The notes: generated by a model from the sequence alone, not told the origin. A stretch of DNA of 45,676 nucleotides from an uncultured Erysipelotrichaceae bacterium (GCA_947167125.1 CAMVGT010000014.1:1-45676); one strand, 5' to 3'. Numbered from the stretch's first letter, positions 17,446 to 25,823 are shown. Translations and numbers: made by a program.

Positions 17446-17675
17446 AATTCCTCCCCAGAATATAAAGACCGTACGGCATCAATCCGTACGGTCGTTTTCA
17501 GCTTCCTTTCAGATCATGCCCTGGTTCATCATGATGAAACGGGCAATGTCCGATTGCCCTGATTACCTGAATGTAAAGCTAAAGTATGTCGCTGTATAAT
17601 TCATCATATTTATATCCGCAGACAATCGTATAACGGAAAAGAAAATGTTTCAACATTTATTTTCTGAAAATTGTT
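17446..17675 (-). promoter_or_regulatory. Structured leader between pheA and aroB
   Basis: A 230-base non-coding stretch. In minus-strand order: a hairpin TTCTGAA-aacaatt-TTCAGAA starting in the pheA stop region (17682-17662), AAATGTT-ga-AACATTT followed by TCTTTT (a weak terminator), AT-rich sequence with -10-like boxes, GGGCAAT-cggac-ATTGCCC (17559-17541), the 14-base palindrome TTCATCATGATGAA (17538-17525), and GACCGTACGG-attgatg-CCGTACGGTC (17493-17467) followed by TTTATATT just before the aroB ribosome site. I recognise no T-box motif. It may hold a promoter plus attenuator, but no class is assignable. Confidence 0.5.
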
Positions 17676-18503
17676 TCAGAAGTGCACTGCCTTATAGCAG
17701 CCAAGAACCCGCATCTCTATGCATCTCTGTCCCATTTCCTTCAGGATTTCCTGCGTCAGTCTTGTTTCTGTATTTCCTTCAAAATCGATGTAGAAGAAAT
17801 ATTCAAACGGATGTTCCTGAATGGGACGGGATTCCAGCTTCAGCACATTGACGCCGTTTTTGGCAAGAATCCCAAGGATGTTGTAAAGCGTTCCCGGCTT
17901 ATGGCGCAGCACCATCATCAAAGAAACCTTATCCGCTTCCGGCTGCACGATTCTCTTATTTGAAACAATCAAGAAGCGGGTCATATTGTTTTTCAGATTC
18001 TGCACCCCCTGCAGCAATGATTCCAGTCCATAGGCTTCCCTTGCCCGCCAGCTTCCCAAAGCCGCGATCGAGCGGTCATTGGAATTCTTTACGAGCTCGG
18101 CGCTTTTGGCGGTGTCATTGTAAGGCACCTGGCGGATGGAAGGATGGGCTTCAAAAAATCCGCTGCATTGGGAAAGAGCTTCAGGATGGGAATAGACCGT
18201 TCTGATTTCTTCGATCTTCGTTCCCGGCAGAACAATCAGATCTTCCGCGATCTGAATCACTGCTTCTCCCACCGCAAAAACTTCATAGCTTTTTAACAGG
18301 TCATAGGTACGTGAAATAATGCCTGTCGTTGTATTTTCAACCGGCAGAACCGCGTAATCGAGTTCCTTGTTTTCCAGAGCTTCCAGCATTTCGCGGAAGC
18401 TTTTCATTCCGATCCGTTCAGCTTCGCCGTCATGGAAATAAGACAGAACGGCAATCTCTGAAAATGTGCCGACCTGACCGAGATATCCGACTCTTGTTTT
18501 CAT
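17676..18503 (-). CDS. pheA: Prephenate dehydratase PheA with ACT domain
   Basis: Converts prephenate to phenylpyruvate, the committed step to phenylalanine. It has 275 residues. The catalytic domain starts VGYLGQVGTFSEIA and has LPVENTTTGIISRTYDLL and NNMTRFLIVSNK, with the catalytic Thr in the TRF motif. The ACT domain (from about 195) has RHKPGTLYNILGILAKNGVN and the phenylalanine-binding ESRPIQEHPFEYFFY, so feedback inhibition by Phe is expected. There is no chorismate mutase part. GAGGAGG precedes the ATG. It heads the aromatic cluster but is separated from aroB by the leader and a weak terminator. Confidence 0.95.
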   Translation of the reverse strand: MKTRVGYLGQVGTFSEIAVLSYFHDGEAERIGMKSFREMLEALENKELDYAVLPVENTTTGIISRTYDLLKSYEVFAVGEAVIQIAEDLIVLPGTKIEEIRTVYSHPEALSQCSGFFEAHPSIRQVPYNDTAKSAELVKNSNDRSIAALGSWRAREAYGLESLLQGVQNLKNNMTRFLIVSNKRIVQPEADKVSLMMVLRHKPGTLYNILGILAKNGVNVLKLESRPIQEHPFEYFFYIDFEGNTETRLTQEILKEMGQRCIEMRVLGCYKAVHF

Positions 18504-18520
18504 CGCGTCCTCCTCACTGC

Positions 18521-18526
18521 TATAAT
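18521..18526 (+). promoter_or_regulatory. Extended -10 box of the small membrane protein gene
   Basis: TGCTATAAT (TG at 18518-18519, TATAAT at 18521-18526) lies 6 bases before the ATG at 18533. There is no Shine-Dalgarno and no good -35 at normal spacing. The predicted transcript starts at the A of the start codon. Confidence 0.65.
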
Positions 18527-18532
18527 TTCGCT

Positions 18533-19081
18533 ATGCATAAGCTTTTATCTGACAGCAGGAAACGGATCATATTCCTGATTGGATGTATTCTGATTCCCCT
18601 GCTTCTTCTTTCAGCACTGTTTTATATCGGTTTTTCCGAACGGAACCTGAGCGGACTGCTCAATGAATCCGCATATTTTCCTTTTGTCCATGTCAGTGCG
18701 TTTGTCATGCTGGCATGGCTTGTCTTTCTTCTTTCGGTCTGTTCTTCAGCCCATTGTACACGAAAACATGCGTTCAGGAAGCTTGGAATTCTGATTCTTC
18801 TGATTTCCGCAAGCCTGATCATCGGCTACAGTTTTGGCAGTTCCTTCATCGCGACACTGCATATCGCACTTGCCTATGCGGGTCTTGTTTACATGAATGT
18901 GCTGTTTTATGAATGGTGCCGTGAACATACGGACATCGTCAGGATTTATATCTGTCTGACACTGACAGCTTTTCTTTTTTCCGCAGGCAGCGGCTATGTC
19001 AGCGGCATTTCCGAAGTACTCTATGGCGCAGGATGTTCCGTGCTGTTAACAGTCTGCGCGCTGCGTGACATGTCCGCATAA
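18533..19081 (+). CDS. Integral membrane protein of unknown function
   Basis: 182 residues from the ATG at 18533; a longer frame to 18329 is shadow of pheA. About six hydrophobic segments are seen: near residues 12-30, 46-63, 79-96, 98-115, 125-145 and 150-172. The charged parts are short, and there is no catalytic or binding motif. I do not recognise the family. It is divergent from pheA with only 29 bases between starts, and convergent with the lysine-rich protein gene. The start is supported by the -10 box at 18521-18526, implying a leaderless mRNA. Confidence 0.7.
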   Translation: MHKLLSDSRKRIIFLIGCILIPLLLLSALFYIGFSERNLSGLLNESAYFPFVHVSAFVMLAWLVFLLSVCSSAHCTRKHAFRKLGILILLISASLIIGYSFGSSFIATLHIALAYAGLVYMNVLFYEWCREHTDIVRIYICLTLTAFLFSAGSGYVSGISEVLYGAGCSVLLTVCALRDMSA

Positions 19082-19121
19082 ACAAAAAAGCCGTCATATA
19101 GACGGCATGTGCTCATCGCGA

Positions 19122-19730
19122 TTAGCGATCGAAATACTTCTTTCTGAATTCGGACAGGTTATCGCAGTAGTAGCGGACTGTCAGAGTGTCAGAAACTTTG
19201 TTTTCCTCAGCCGGTTCAACAATGAATGTATCGCCTTCGAGCATGCAGTTCAGAATCGCGTTGCATGTAGCAGACAGGTTGTCGACGCCTGCTTCAACTT
19301 CAGTCAGCAGATCGCCTGCATTGATTTCAATGTAGAGCCAGTCCATTGCATGAGCTTCGCCCTTCTTCCAGTTAATGATGTCTTCGTAATCCTTAACTGT
19401 TCTCTTGACAACTTCGGGCTTCGGTTCAGCCTTCTTGGCAGTTGTCTTCTTCGCAGCTGTCTTCTTTGCAGGAGCTTTTTCAGCTGTCTTCTTTGTAGTT
19501 GTCTTCTTGGCGGCTGTCTTCTTAGCAGGAGCCTTCTCTTCAGCAGCGGCTTTTGTTTCAGCTGTCTTCTTTGCGGCTGTCTTCTTAACAGTCTTTGTTT
19601 CAGCCTTGGCTTCAGCTGTCTTTGTCTCAGCTGCCTTCTTAGCGGTTGTCTTCTTGGCTGCGGCTTTCTTTACAGTTTTAGTTTCTGTCTCAGCAGCCTC
19701 TGTAGTTTTAACAGTTTTCTTTGCTGGCAT
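19122..19730 (-). CDS. Histone H1-like Lys/Ala/Thr-rich protein with a conserved C-terminal domain
   Basis: 202 residues from the ATG at 19730, chosen for its GGGAGGT ribosome site; the frame further up has a different composition. Residues 1 to about 110 are a low-complexity tail of AAKKTxAKK units alternating with Ala/Glu/Thr stretches, strongly basic and resembling eukaryotic H1 tails and bacterial Hc1/AlgP-like proteins. From about 113 a normal globular domain begins: DYEDIINWKKGEAHAMDW, YIEINAGDLLTEVEAG, and an end with YYCDNLSEFRKKYFD. I do not know this domain. The tail could bind nucleic acid or polyphosphate. A promoter is visible: -35 TTGGTG (19795-19790), 16 bases, extended -10 TGCTATAAT (ending 19768). 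Confidence 0.85.
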   Translation of the reverse strand: MPAKKTVKTTEAAETETKTVKKAAAKKTTAKKAAETKTAEAKAETKTVKKTAAKKTAETKAAAEEKAPAKKTAAKKTTTKKTAEKAPAKKTAAKKTTAKKAEPKPEVVKRTVKDYEDIINWKKGEAHAMDWLYIEINAGDLLTEVEAGVDNLSATCNAILNCMLEGDTFIVEPAEENKVSDTLTVRYYCDNLSEFRKKYFDR

Positions 19731-19868
19731 AATCCATACCTCCCTTGTATAAATAAAGCCATAAACGATTATAGCATGAATTTTCAAAACACCAAATTTT
19801 TTGACTTTTAATAGGCTTTCAGCCATGTTACAGTATGGTCATAAATCAATTTGCAGAAAGGTATAATC

Positions 19869-21338
19869 ATGATCGTCGACACGAAAAGAATGAAACAGAT
19901 CGAAAAAGATTCACTGGTTCCTGTTTCCGGTCTGATGTTTTCCGCAGGCAGCGCGGCTGCAGATGCCATCCGGAAATATGTAAATCATGATGACCGTATT
20001 CTTGTTCTGATGGGCAGCGGAAACAACGGCGGCGATGGCGCCGTGATCTGCCGTCTTCTGTGCGAGGATGCGTATTCCTGCCGTATCATGCCGGTCTGCG
20101 GCAAACCGAAAACCGAAGCCGCTTCTGAAGCTTTTTCCAAAGTCAGCCGGAAAGCAGTTGTGAAAGCGGACGCGTTCGATGAAGTACTGAAAGAAACCGA
20201 TGTGATCATCGACGCTGTTTACGGATTCGGATATCACGGCGAACTGAAACCGGAAATCAGGAAGCTTTTTCAGAAGATCAACAGCAGCAGCGCAAGAGTC
20301 TTTTCCATTGACATCAACAGCGGCGCAGAAGCCGATACCGGCGTCTATGACAGGGACGCGCTGATTTCCCAGATCACCTTCGCTCTGGACTGCTATAAAC
20401 CCTTCCATATGCTGAGAAGAGATCACAGGCTTTTTAAAAAAGCGGAACTTCTCGATCTCGGACTTCCTCATAATGTGCGTACGCAGTTTCATGAAATGAA
20501 TGAACAGATTTTCTTCAGCCGCTATCCGAAGCGCAGTGAAAATGCATATAAAGGCACATACGGAAAAACCATGGTATGCGGAGGATGCTATGGAATGGCA
20601 GGCGCTGTCATCCTCAACATCACCGGCGCAAAAACCGTCGGCGCTCCGTATATTGAAGCCGTTCTTCCCGAAAGCATCTATCCCATCGCGGCGATGAAGC
20701 ATACAACCGCCGTCTTCCATCCCTTCGGCCACAACACTGCCGAAACCGTTGTTTCCGATGCAGCTGCGCATGCCAAAGCAGCCGCGTTCGGCAGCGGCGC
20801 TGTCTATATGGACCGCAAAAGAGAATGCATGGATCTGATCCTGCAGAAATCAAACGGTCCGGTTGTCCTCGATGCCGAAGCACTGCGGATGTTTGTTCAT
20901 AACACCTATCTGCTGCGCTTTGTGCGCTGTCCGGTCATCCTGACCCCGCACATCGGCGAATTCGCCGCATTGATCAACAAGCCTGCCGAAGCGATTATGA
21001 AACACCGTCTGGAATATGCTGTCAGCTTTGCGCAGGAACATAAAGTATTCCTTGTGCTCAAAGGTCCCGACACAATTGCCGTTTCTCCGGGCGGGGAAAT
21101 CTATATCAACCAAAGCGGCAATCCGGCGCTTGCGCAAGCCGGCAGCGGAGATCTGCTGACCGGAATGATCGCGGCAATGTGCACACTCAATCCGGATGTC
21201 TTTGAAGCCGTCATGATGGCAGTATGGCTCCATGGCTATCTGGCTGACATCGGCCGGGAAACTTATGCGGCCGAAACATTCGATCTGGAAAGCTATCCGG
21301 CGCTCATGAACCGGCTTCTGAAGAAGCACGGCTATTGA
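19869..21338 (+). CDS. nnr: Bifunctional NAD(P)H-hydrate epimerase / ADP-dependent dehydratase (Nnr)
   Basis: Repairs hydrated NADH and NADPH. It has 489 residues from the ATG at 19869, which has AGAAAGG before it; an ATG six codons earlier would place this site inside the gene. The N-terminal YjeF epimerase domain has MGSGNNGGDGAVICRLL, DVIIDAVYGFGYHGE and SIDINSGAEADTG. The C-terminal ribokinase-like dehydratase has YKGTYGKTMVCGG, VILTPHIGEFAALI, VLKGPDTIAVSPGG and the nucleotide loop AQAGSGDLLTGMIAAM. Both domains look complete. It stands alone with its own terminator. Confidence 0.94.
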   Translation: MIVDTKRMKQIEKDSLVPVSGLMFSAGSAAADAIRKYVNHDDRILVLMGSGNNGGDGAVICRLLCEDAYSCRIMPVCGKPKTEAASEAFSKVSRKAVVKADAFDEVLKETDVIIDAVYGFGYHGELKPEIRKLFQKINSSSARVFSIDINSGAEADTGVYDRDALISQITFALDCYKPFHMLRRDHRLFKKAELLDLGLPHNVRTQFHEMNEQIFFSRYPKRSENAYKGTYGKTMVCGGCYGMAGAVILNITGAKTVGAPYIEAVLPESIYPIAAMKHTTAVFHPFGHNTAETVVSDAAAHAKAAAFGSGAVYMDRKRECMDLILQKSNGPVVLDAEALRMFVHNTYLLRFVRCPVILTPHIGEFAALINKPAEAIMKHRLEYAVSFAQEHKVFLVLKGPDTIAVSPGGEIYINQSGNPALAQAGSGDLLTGMIAAMCTLNPDVFEAVMMAVWLHGYLADIGRETYAAETFDLESYPALMNRLLKKHGY

Positions 21339-21366
21339 TTCCGGTTTAAGATTTCGTCTAATTTCC

Positions 21367-21402
21367 ACATATGTCCGTTGAACGGACATATGTTTTTGTT
21401 TT
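21367..21402 (+). terminator. Terminator of nnr
   Basis: ACATATGTCCG (21367-21377) pairs with CGGACATATGT (21383-21393) around TTGAA, then TTTTTGTTTT. Confidence 0.92.
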
Positions 21403-21426
21403 AAAATCTTGATATCTGAGTAGATT

Positions 21427-22356
21427 ATGACACAGTACAAACCTCGTGTTATTACGAGAAAAGAAGCGAAAAAACAAGTGAACCGCTTCGGGATTTCACT
21501 TGTGATATACATATTTCTGAATCTGCTGCTATGGTACGGGATCGGTTTTCTGCGAAACAGATACGCAGGTTTCTTCGGAAACTTTGATCCTGATCTTATT
21601 ATCATGGTCTTTTTCATTGTGCTCAATCTGCTGGCCGGATATGTCTTCTTCCGGTTCAGCGCAGCGGCACTGGATCTGAATATCAAGGATTATCTGAGGA
21701 AGCCGAAGATCTCACCGCAGAGAATGGTCATGCTGATTGCATGCGGCATCGCCGTCACCTACCTCTTTACCGCGGTAGGAAGCTTCTTCCGCTTCCTGCT
21801 TCTGCCGGCTTCCAACCAGTTTGAATTTGTCGGTCATTTTACAACAAGGCTCAACATCATCAAAAACATTGTCTATTTCATCCTGTTTGTCCTGATCAAA
21901 CCATGGGTGGAGGAATATGCATTCAGAGGCGTCATACAGAGGCAGCTGGGCCACTATAACCGCTACTTCGGGGTTCTGGCTTCTTCCTTCCTGTACGCTC
22001 TGGCACAGCCTTCTTTGACCGATGCCGTTCTGGCATTCTTCAGCGGATGGTATCTTGCCCTGATCACTTACCGCTATCATTCCATCATACCGGCAAGAAG
22101 AATCCGCATGGCAGTCGCGCTGTTCACATGGTTCATCGCCGTTCTGCCCGACCGCTTTGTCATCATACCGACGGTGCTGATTGCGGCAGCCTATCTGATT
22201 GCCGGCTACACCCTGATCGGGCAGAAGATCGATTTCCATATCACCCGCTCCGGCGCAATGAATCCGAAGCTCTGGAAAACGGTGCTGACATCCTTCACCG
22301 TGATCATTTCCATCCTGCTGTTTATCACTGGATGCGTGCTCTCATTTATCATCTAG
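21427..22356 (+). CDS. CPBP-like membrane protein with degenerate active site
   Basis: 309 residues with about eight hydrophobic helices. The first CPBP (CAAX protease and bacteriocin-processing, Abi) motif is present: KPWVEEYAFRGVI, with the Glu pair and Arg. The second motif, normally F-x3-His, reads YALAQP with Gln in place of His, and no third-motif His is visible in IRMAVALFTWF. Protease activity is therefore doubtful; a scaffold or immunity-like role is possible. There is no clear Shine-Dalgarno; TAAAAT at 21402-21407 may be the -10. It converges with the DUF2804 gene, 10 bases between stops, with no terminator seen. Confidence 0.75.
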   Translation: MTQYKPRVITRKEAKKQVNRFGISLVIYIFLNLLLWYGIGFLRNRYAGFFGNFDPDLIIMVFFIVLNLLAGYVFFRFSAAALDLNIKDYLRKPKISPQRMVMLIACGIAVTYLFTAVGSFFRFLLLPASNQFEFVGHFTTRLNIIKNIVYFILFVLIKPWVEEYAFRGVIQRQLGHYNRYFGVLASSFLYALAQPSLTDAVLAFFSGWYLALITYRYHSIIPARRIRMAVALFTWFIAVLPDRFVIIPTVLIAAAYLIAGYTLIGQKIDFHITRSGAMNPKLWKTVLTSFTVIISILLFITGCVLSFII

Positions 22357-22366
22357 AAAGAGATTA

Positions 22367-23404
22367 TTACCATTTGTTCATCACCTTCTCGGCAAAACCG
22401 GGAAGGTTTTCAATTTCAAAAGTACTGCCGTCATCCAGAATGACTTTTCCCGTGAATCTGCCGAAAACCTGATGCTGGTTGGAACGGATCAGTTTCAGAT
22501 TGATATCCGCTGCCCGGTCGATCACCGGCACAAAGTCCATATACAGCCGGCCATCATCGCTCGTGAATGTCCATGGCTTCATGAAGTCTTCATTTCCGTC
22601 CTCTTTAAACGGAATGTTGAATGTGACATGGGAAAGCTTATGGGCAATTCCGTCAACGAATACCATGTTTTCCGTTGCCTGCGATGTATCGCCGAAGCCA
22701 TAGCCGAGATTGAAACCGAATGTATGGCCGGACTGCTCGCCGCTTAAGGAAGCCCAGTACCATGTGTTGCTGTAAGTCCACACACCCCTGCCCCAGTCAA
22801 GAACGCCGAACGCGTCCTGCTTATGGAAATGCCATGTCTCATCGCCAAGGGATACAATGCCTTCCGCCCGCAGGCAGTTGATTTTCTGGTTGTAATAGAA
22901 TGCTTTGGGATCTTCTTTGTAAGGCGTCGCAATCACCATGGAATCACGCGGGACATCGGAAAGAATCAGATCCGCTTTCAGTGTCTTCCCATCCCTGAAG
23001 GCTTTGTATTCGCATTTGAGATGGCGCAGAATTCCGTCATTGGCAAAGAGAAGTTTCAGATTGCCGTTATGAAAGGATACATCCCCTTTTACGGAAGTCG
23101 GCGGAAGTTTTGTTTTACCGTTCGGGAAAAGAATGATCTCGCTTTTTGTGATTTCACTGACTGCTTCAAAATCCAGCCATGAAACGCTCATCATGCCCAT
23201 ATAGGAATTGTCGGAAATCGTAAAGGCAATCGCCCGCTTTCCGTCGTTGATGAGATAGTAGTCCCATTCCTTGATCCGCATGGCATTGGCTTTGATGTCA
23301 TTGCGGTCATAGGTTTTGATCAGATAAGTCGCATAGCCTGCCTCATTCAGAGTGCCGTCGCTGTTCAGAAGTCTGCCTTCATTTACAATCTGTTTCTGCA
23401 TCAT
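22367..23404 (-). CDS. DUF2804 domain protein
   Basis: 345 residues, counted from the ATG at 23404, which follows GGAGGTAATC; an in-frame ATG at 23416 would lie ahead of that ribosome site, and one at 23401 is also possible. The sequence matches the DUF2804 pattern: N-terminal NEGRLLNSDGTLNEAG, then GVLDWGRGVWTYSNTWYW and GFNLGYGFGD in the C-terminal half. It is predicted soluble and beta-rich with many Trp residues, perhaps lipocalin-like as in AttH/DUF2804 structures. The function is unknown. A terminator hairpin ends only a few bases before its ribosome site, so its expression depends on read-through or on a promoter overlapping the hairpin. Confidence 0.85.
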   Translation of the reverse strand: MMQKQIVNEGRLLNSDGTLNEAGYATYLIKTYDRNDIKANAMRIKEWDYYLINDGKRAIAFTISDNSYMGMMSVSWLDFEAVSEITKSEIILFPNGKTKLPPTSVKGDVSFHNGNLKLLFANDGILRHLKCEYKAFRDGKTLKADLILSDVPRDSMVIATPYKEDPKAFYYNQKINCLRAEGIVSLGDETWHFHKQDAFGVLDWGRGVWTYSNTWYWASLSGEQSGHTFGFNLGYGFGDTSQATENMVFVDGIAHKLSHVTFNIPFKEDGNEDFMKPWTFTSDDGRLYMDFVPVIDRAADINLKLIRSNQHQVFGRFTGKVILDDGSTFEIENLPGFAEKVMNKW

Positions 23405-23416
23405 GATTACCTCCAT

Positions 23417-23446
23417 AAAAAAGCCGGATGAAAGTATTCTCCGGCT
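23417..23446 (-). terminator. Terminator after the HAD gene, directly before DUF2804
   Basis: On the minus strand AGCCGG (23446-23441) pairs with CCGGCT (23427-23422), followed by TTTTT. The next gene's GGAGG follows within a few bases. Confidence 0.72.
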
Positions 23447-23453
23447 GCTGTAC

Positions 23454-24317
23454 TTATTCAGGGATTTTCCATCCGTTTGGTTTATACCAATGATCGATCA
23501 TATAATGGCCGAAGCCGTCATGGTTGTTGTCGTATTCCGTGATCACATCGGCGCAGGCTTTGGTGTCGTCCGATCCGTTGCAAAGACACACGCTCCAGCC
23601 GGCTTCCTTCAGCATTTCGTTGTCATTGGTCATATCTCCGAATGCCATCACACGGTCAATCGGAATACTGTTGTTTTCACAGAAGGCCTTCATGGCAATG
23701 CCTTTGTTCACCCTTCTGTCCTGGAATTCCATCATTGTCGGCTGTGTTTTGAAAAAGGCGACAGATGAATCCGCATTCTCCGCAAGATACGCTTCAAGAC
23801 GCGGCATATCCTCTTCTTTGGCAAGACGGAACAGAATCTTGGCTGTCGGCTCTTTCCAGAAGTCGGAAATGTCATTGACCAGATCGCACCTGATGTTATG
23901 GCGCTTCATCGAAGCGGTCATCATTTCATCGCGTTTCAGCGACAGCATATCTTCCCCGATATAAATAAACGGGTTGGCATCAATGCCGCTTGCCTGCATG
24001 AGTTCAAATGCTTTTCTGATCGCTTCGGGTTCCAGTTTGTAAAACTCGCTGTACGAATCCTGTATCCCGTCACGCAGCTGTCCGCCGTTCATTCCGATAA
24101 AACAGTCCGCATCAAAATCCAGATGCCAGGAATCCCTGGCCATCCGGTAAATCTGCCTGCCCAGCGGCCTGCCGCTGGCAATTCCGATTTTCACGCCTCT
24201 TTGATGCAGGTCGCTCAGAACAGCTGCAGTCAGAGGCATCATGTCTCTGGGCTCATTGACAAGTGTTCCGTCAATGTCCGCAATCAGAAATTCCAGTTCC
24301 TGGATCATGGGATTCAC
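23454..24317 (-). CDS. Cof-type HAD-IIB phosphatase
   Basis: 287 residues counted from a GTG at 24317, which overlaps the upstream stop as GTGA and has AAGGAAAG before it; ATG at 24308 is the alternative. HAD motifs in order: I FLIADIDGTLVN, II IGIASGRP, III a Lys in the region after the cap, and IV FGDMTNDNEML. The C2B cap places it with sugar- and nucleotide-phosphate phosphatases such as Cof and YidA. Being coupled to the PTS-IIB/ROK gene, it may act on a sugar phosphate handled or sensed by that protein; this is inferred from context only. Confidence 0.9.
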   Translation of the reverse strand: MNPMIQELEFLIADIDGTLVNEPRDMMPLTAAVLSDLHQRGVKIGIASGRPLGRQIYRMARDSWHLDFDADCFIGMNGGQLRDGIQDSYSEFYKLEPEAIRKAFELMQASGIDANPFIYIGEDMLSLKRDEMMTASMKRHNIRCDLVNDISDFWKEPTAKILFRLAKEEDMPRLEAYLAENADSSVAFFKTQPTMMEFQDRRVNKGIAMKAFCENNSIPIDRVMAFGDMTNDNEMLKEAGWSVCLCNGSDDTKACADVITEYDNNHDGFGHYMIDHWYKPNGWKIPE

Positions 24318-25771
24318 TTTCTTTCCTTATGGGGACGTACATGGCTCAGACGCTGCTTTGAAAGATCCTGCACGCAGATCATCATGCCGCCGACAAACAT
24401 ATATTCAATCACATCATCGACTTTGATCAGTTCAGGCACAAATTCCTCCTGGACATATTTCGCGATTTCCTTTTTCAGCTGCGAAACGTCATAAACCATG
24501 TCGCAGAAAATCACGATCTGTTCCGGATCGAAGTTGGCGATGATAGACACAAGGTACTTCGTGACAATTTCAAGGGTTCCTTCCGGTGTTTTCAGCAGTT
24601 CATCCGGATCAGCGCTGTAGCCGATGATTTTATGGAGATACTGCATTTCTCCGGAAAGATTGTTGCGGCCGGTGTACAGAACGCCGTTTACCACATTGCC
24701 CACACCTGCGGTTCTTGCGGCATGGGGATGGAAGTAGAAACTGAGATTTCTGGTTTTCTTCTGCAGTCCGTAATAGCCCAGCGCCATCGCGTTGGCATCG
24801 TTGACAAACAGGAAGCGGACGCCGTATTTTTCCGAGAACCGGGAAGCCACATCGACATTATAGATACCGGCTGAACGGAATGTCATTCTGCCTTCAAAGA
24901 AGACGCCCGGTGAATTGATGCAGATCATTTCAATGCCGCTGAAGCGCGCAAGTTCGAAATCAAGCATATCCTCAAGGTCGCGGATCTCAAACTTCTGCTT
25001 GAGAACCTCATCCTGATGGGTGACGATTCCTGCGTCATAAATGCGATAGACAAAGCGGATCGAACCGGATTCGACAATGACCGATATAATCAGCATGCGC
25101 GGCGTATTCTTGAATTCCATTCTCTCCGCCGGCAGCATCTTTTCTTTTTCGCGTGTTTCCTTTTCTTCAAGCAGACGTCTGACAAACTGCAGAATACCGC
25201 TGACATCATAGGCTCCGAAAATGGAAGTCGGGATGACATGGACAATCTTGCTGGAAAGAACTTCCTTCACCTTTTCATATTCAAATGAAATCTGAGGAGC
25301 GAGAAGAATCACATCGTTCTCATATCCTTTGACAAACAGATTGTTATAGGAAACGGCACTGAATTCCATGTCGAGATTCAGCAGCTCATTGGCATTCCTG
25401 AGCTTTTCCAGGAAGTAATGCGTTGTGATGCCGCTTGAACAGCAGAGCAGCACCTTGGTTACTTTCGAACTTTTCTGTTTCAGCACCGCCTCGACCATTT
25501 CTTCAAACAGTTCCTTGCCGTGCTCCAGGTCCTTCAGTTCAAAATGCAGATAAAAAACCGCGTTGGAAGTGATCTTGTTTATAACAGACATTTCCACGAC
25601 ATTGAAGTTCTCCAGCGGATAAAACGCAACGGTCCCTTCCGCATAATCAGTACTGACCGCGACATGGTCATAATTATCCCGGTAAAAACGCAGTGTATAC
25701 TCATCGCTTTTCTGCTCAAGCATCCACTCTTTGAACTGCTTCAGAAGTTCCGTTCTGACTGCGTCATCCAT
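24314..25771 (-). CDS. ROK-family protein with an N-terminal PTS IIB-like domain
   Basis: 485 residues from the ATG at 25771, preceded by GGGGGTAAG; the frame runs 17 codons further up without a better start. Residues 1-105 are unassigned. Residues about 105-205 look like a lactose/cellobiose-type PTS IIB fold: VTKVLLCCSSGITTHYFLEKL, with the phosphorylatable Cys (Cys110-111) and loop, then ILLAPQISFEYEKVKEVL. Residues about 230-485 look like an ASKHA/ROK kinase: FLFVNDANAMALGYYG, GVGNVVNGVLYTGRNNLSGEM, and DPEQIVIFC. The ROK zinc-binding Cys motif is absent. A regulator or sugar kinase reading PTS phosphorylation is plausible. It is followed by the coupled HAD gene. Confidence 0.78.
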   Translation of the reverse strand: MDDAVRTELLKQFKEWMLEQKSDEYTLRFYRDNYDHVAVSTDYAEGTVAFYPLENFNVVEMSVINKITSNAVFYLHFELKDLEHGKELFEEMVEAVLKQKSSKVTKVLLCCSSGITTHYFLEKLRNANELLNLDMEFSAVSYNNLFVKGYENDVILLAPQISFEYEKVKEVLSSKIVHVIPTSIFGAYDVSGILQFVRRLLEEKETREKEKMLPAERMEFKNTPRMLIISVIVESGSIRFVYRIYDAGIVTHQDEVLKQKFEIRDLEDMLDFELARFSGIEMICINSPGVFFEGRMTFRSAGIYNVDVASRFSEKYGVRFLFVNDANAMALGYYGLQKKTRNLSFYFHPHAARTAGVGNVVNGVLYTGRNNLSGEMQYLHKIIGYSADPDELLKTPEGTLEIVTKYLVSIIANFDPEQIVIFCDMVYDVSQLKKEIAKYVQEEFVPELIKVDDVIEYMFVGGMMICVQDLSKQRLSHVRPHKERK

Positions 25772-25823
25772 AGCTCTTACCCCCATTCCATTGTATACGA
25801 TCACATGGAATATGTCATACATG

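Noticed and set aside
17446-17675. T-box riboswitch before aroB
   Set aside because: I find no T-box bulge sequence or specifier-like stem; only unclassified hairpins.
18329-18532. 68-codon N-terminal extension of the membrane protein at 18533
   Set aside because: It is antisense to pheA and lies upstream of the -10 box next to the real ATG.
19390-19730. Possible minisatellite or CRISPR-like DNA repeat
   Set aside because: The periodicity follows AAKKT codons with variable spacing and no unique spacers.
19405-19752. Plus-strand frame coding Ala/Val/Phe repeats (AVFFAAVFL type)
   Set aside because: It is the reverse complement of the AAKKT repeats of the minus-strand protein; no ribosome site.
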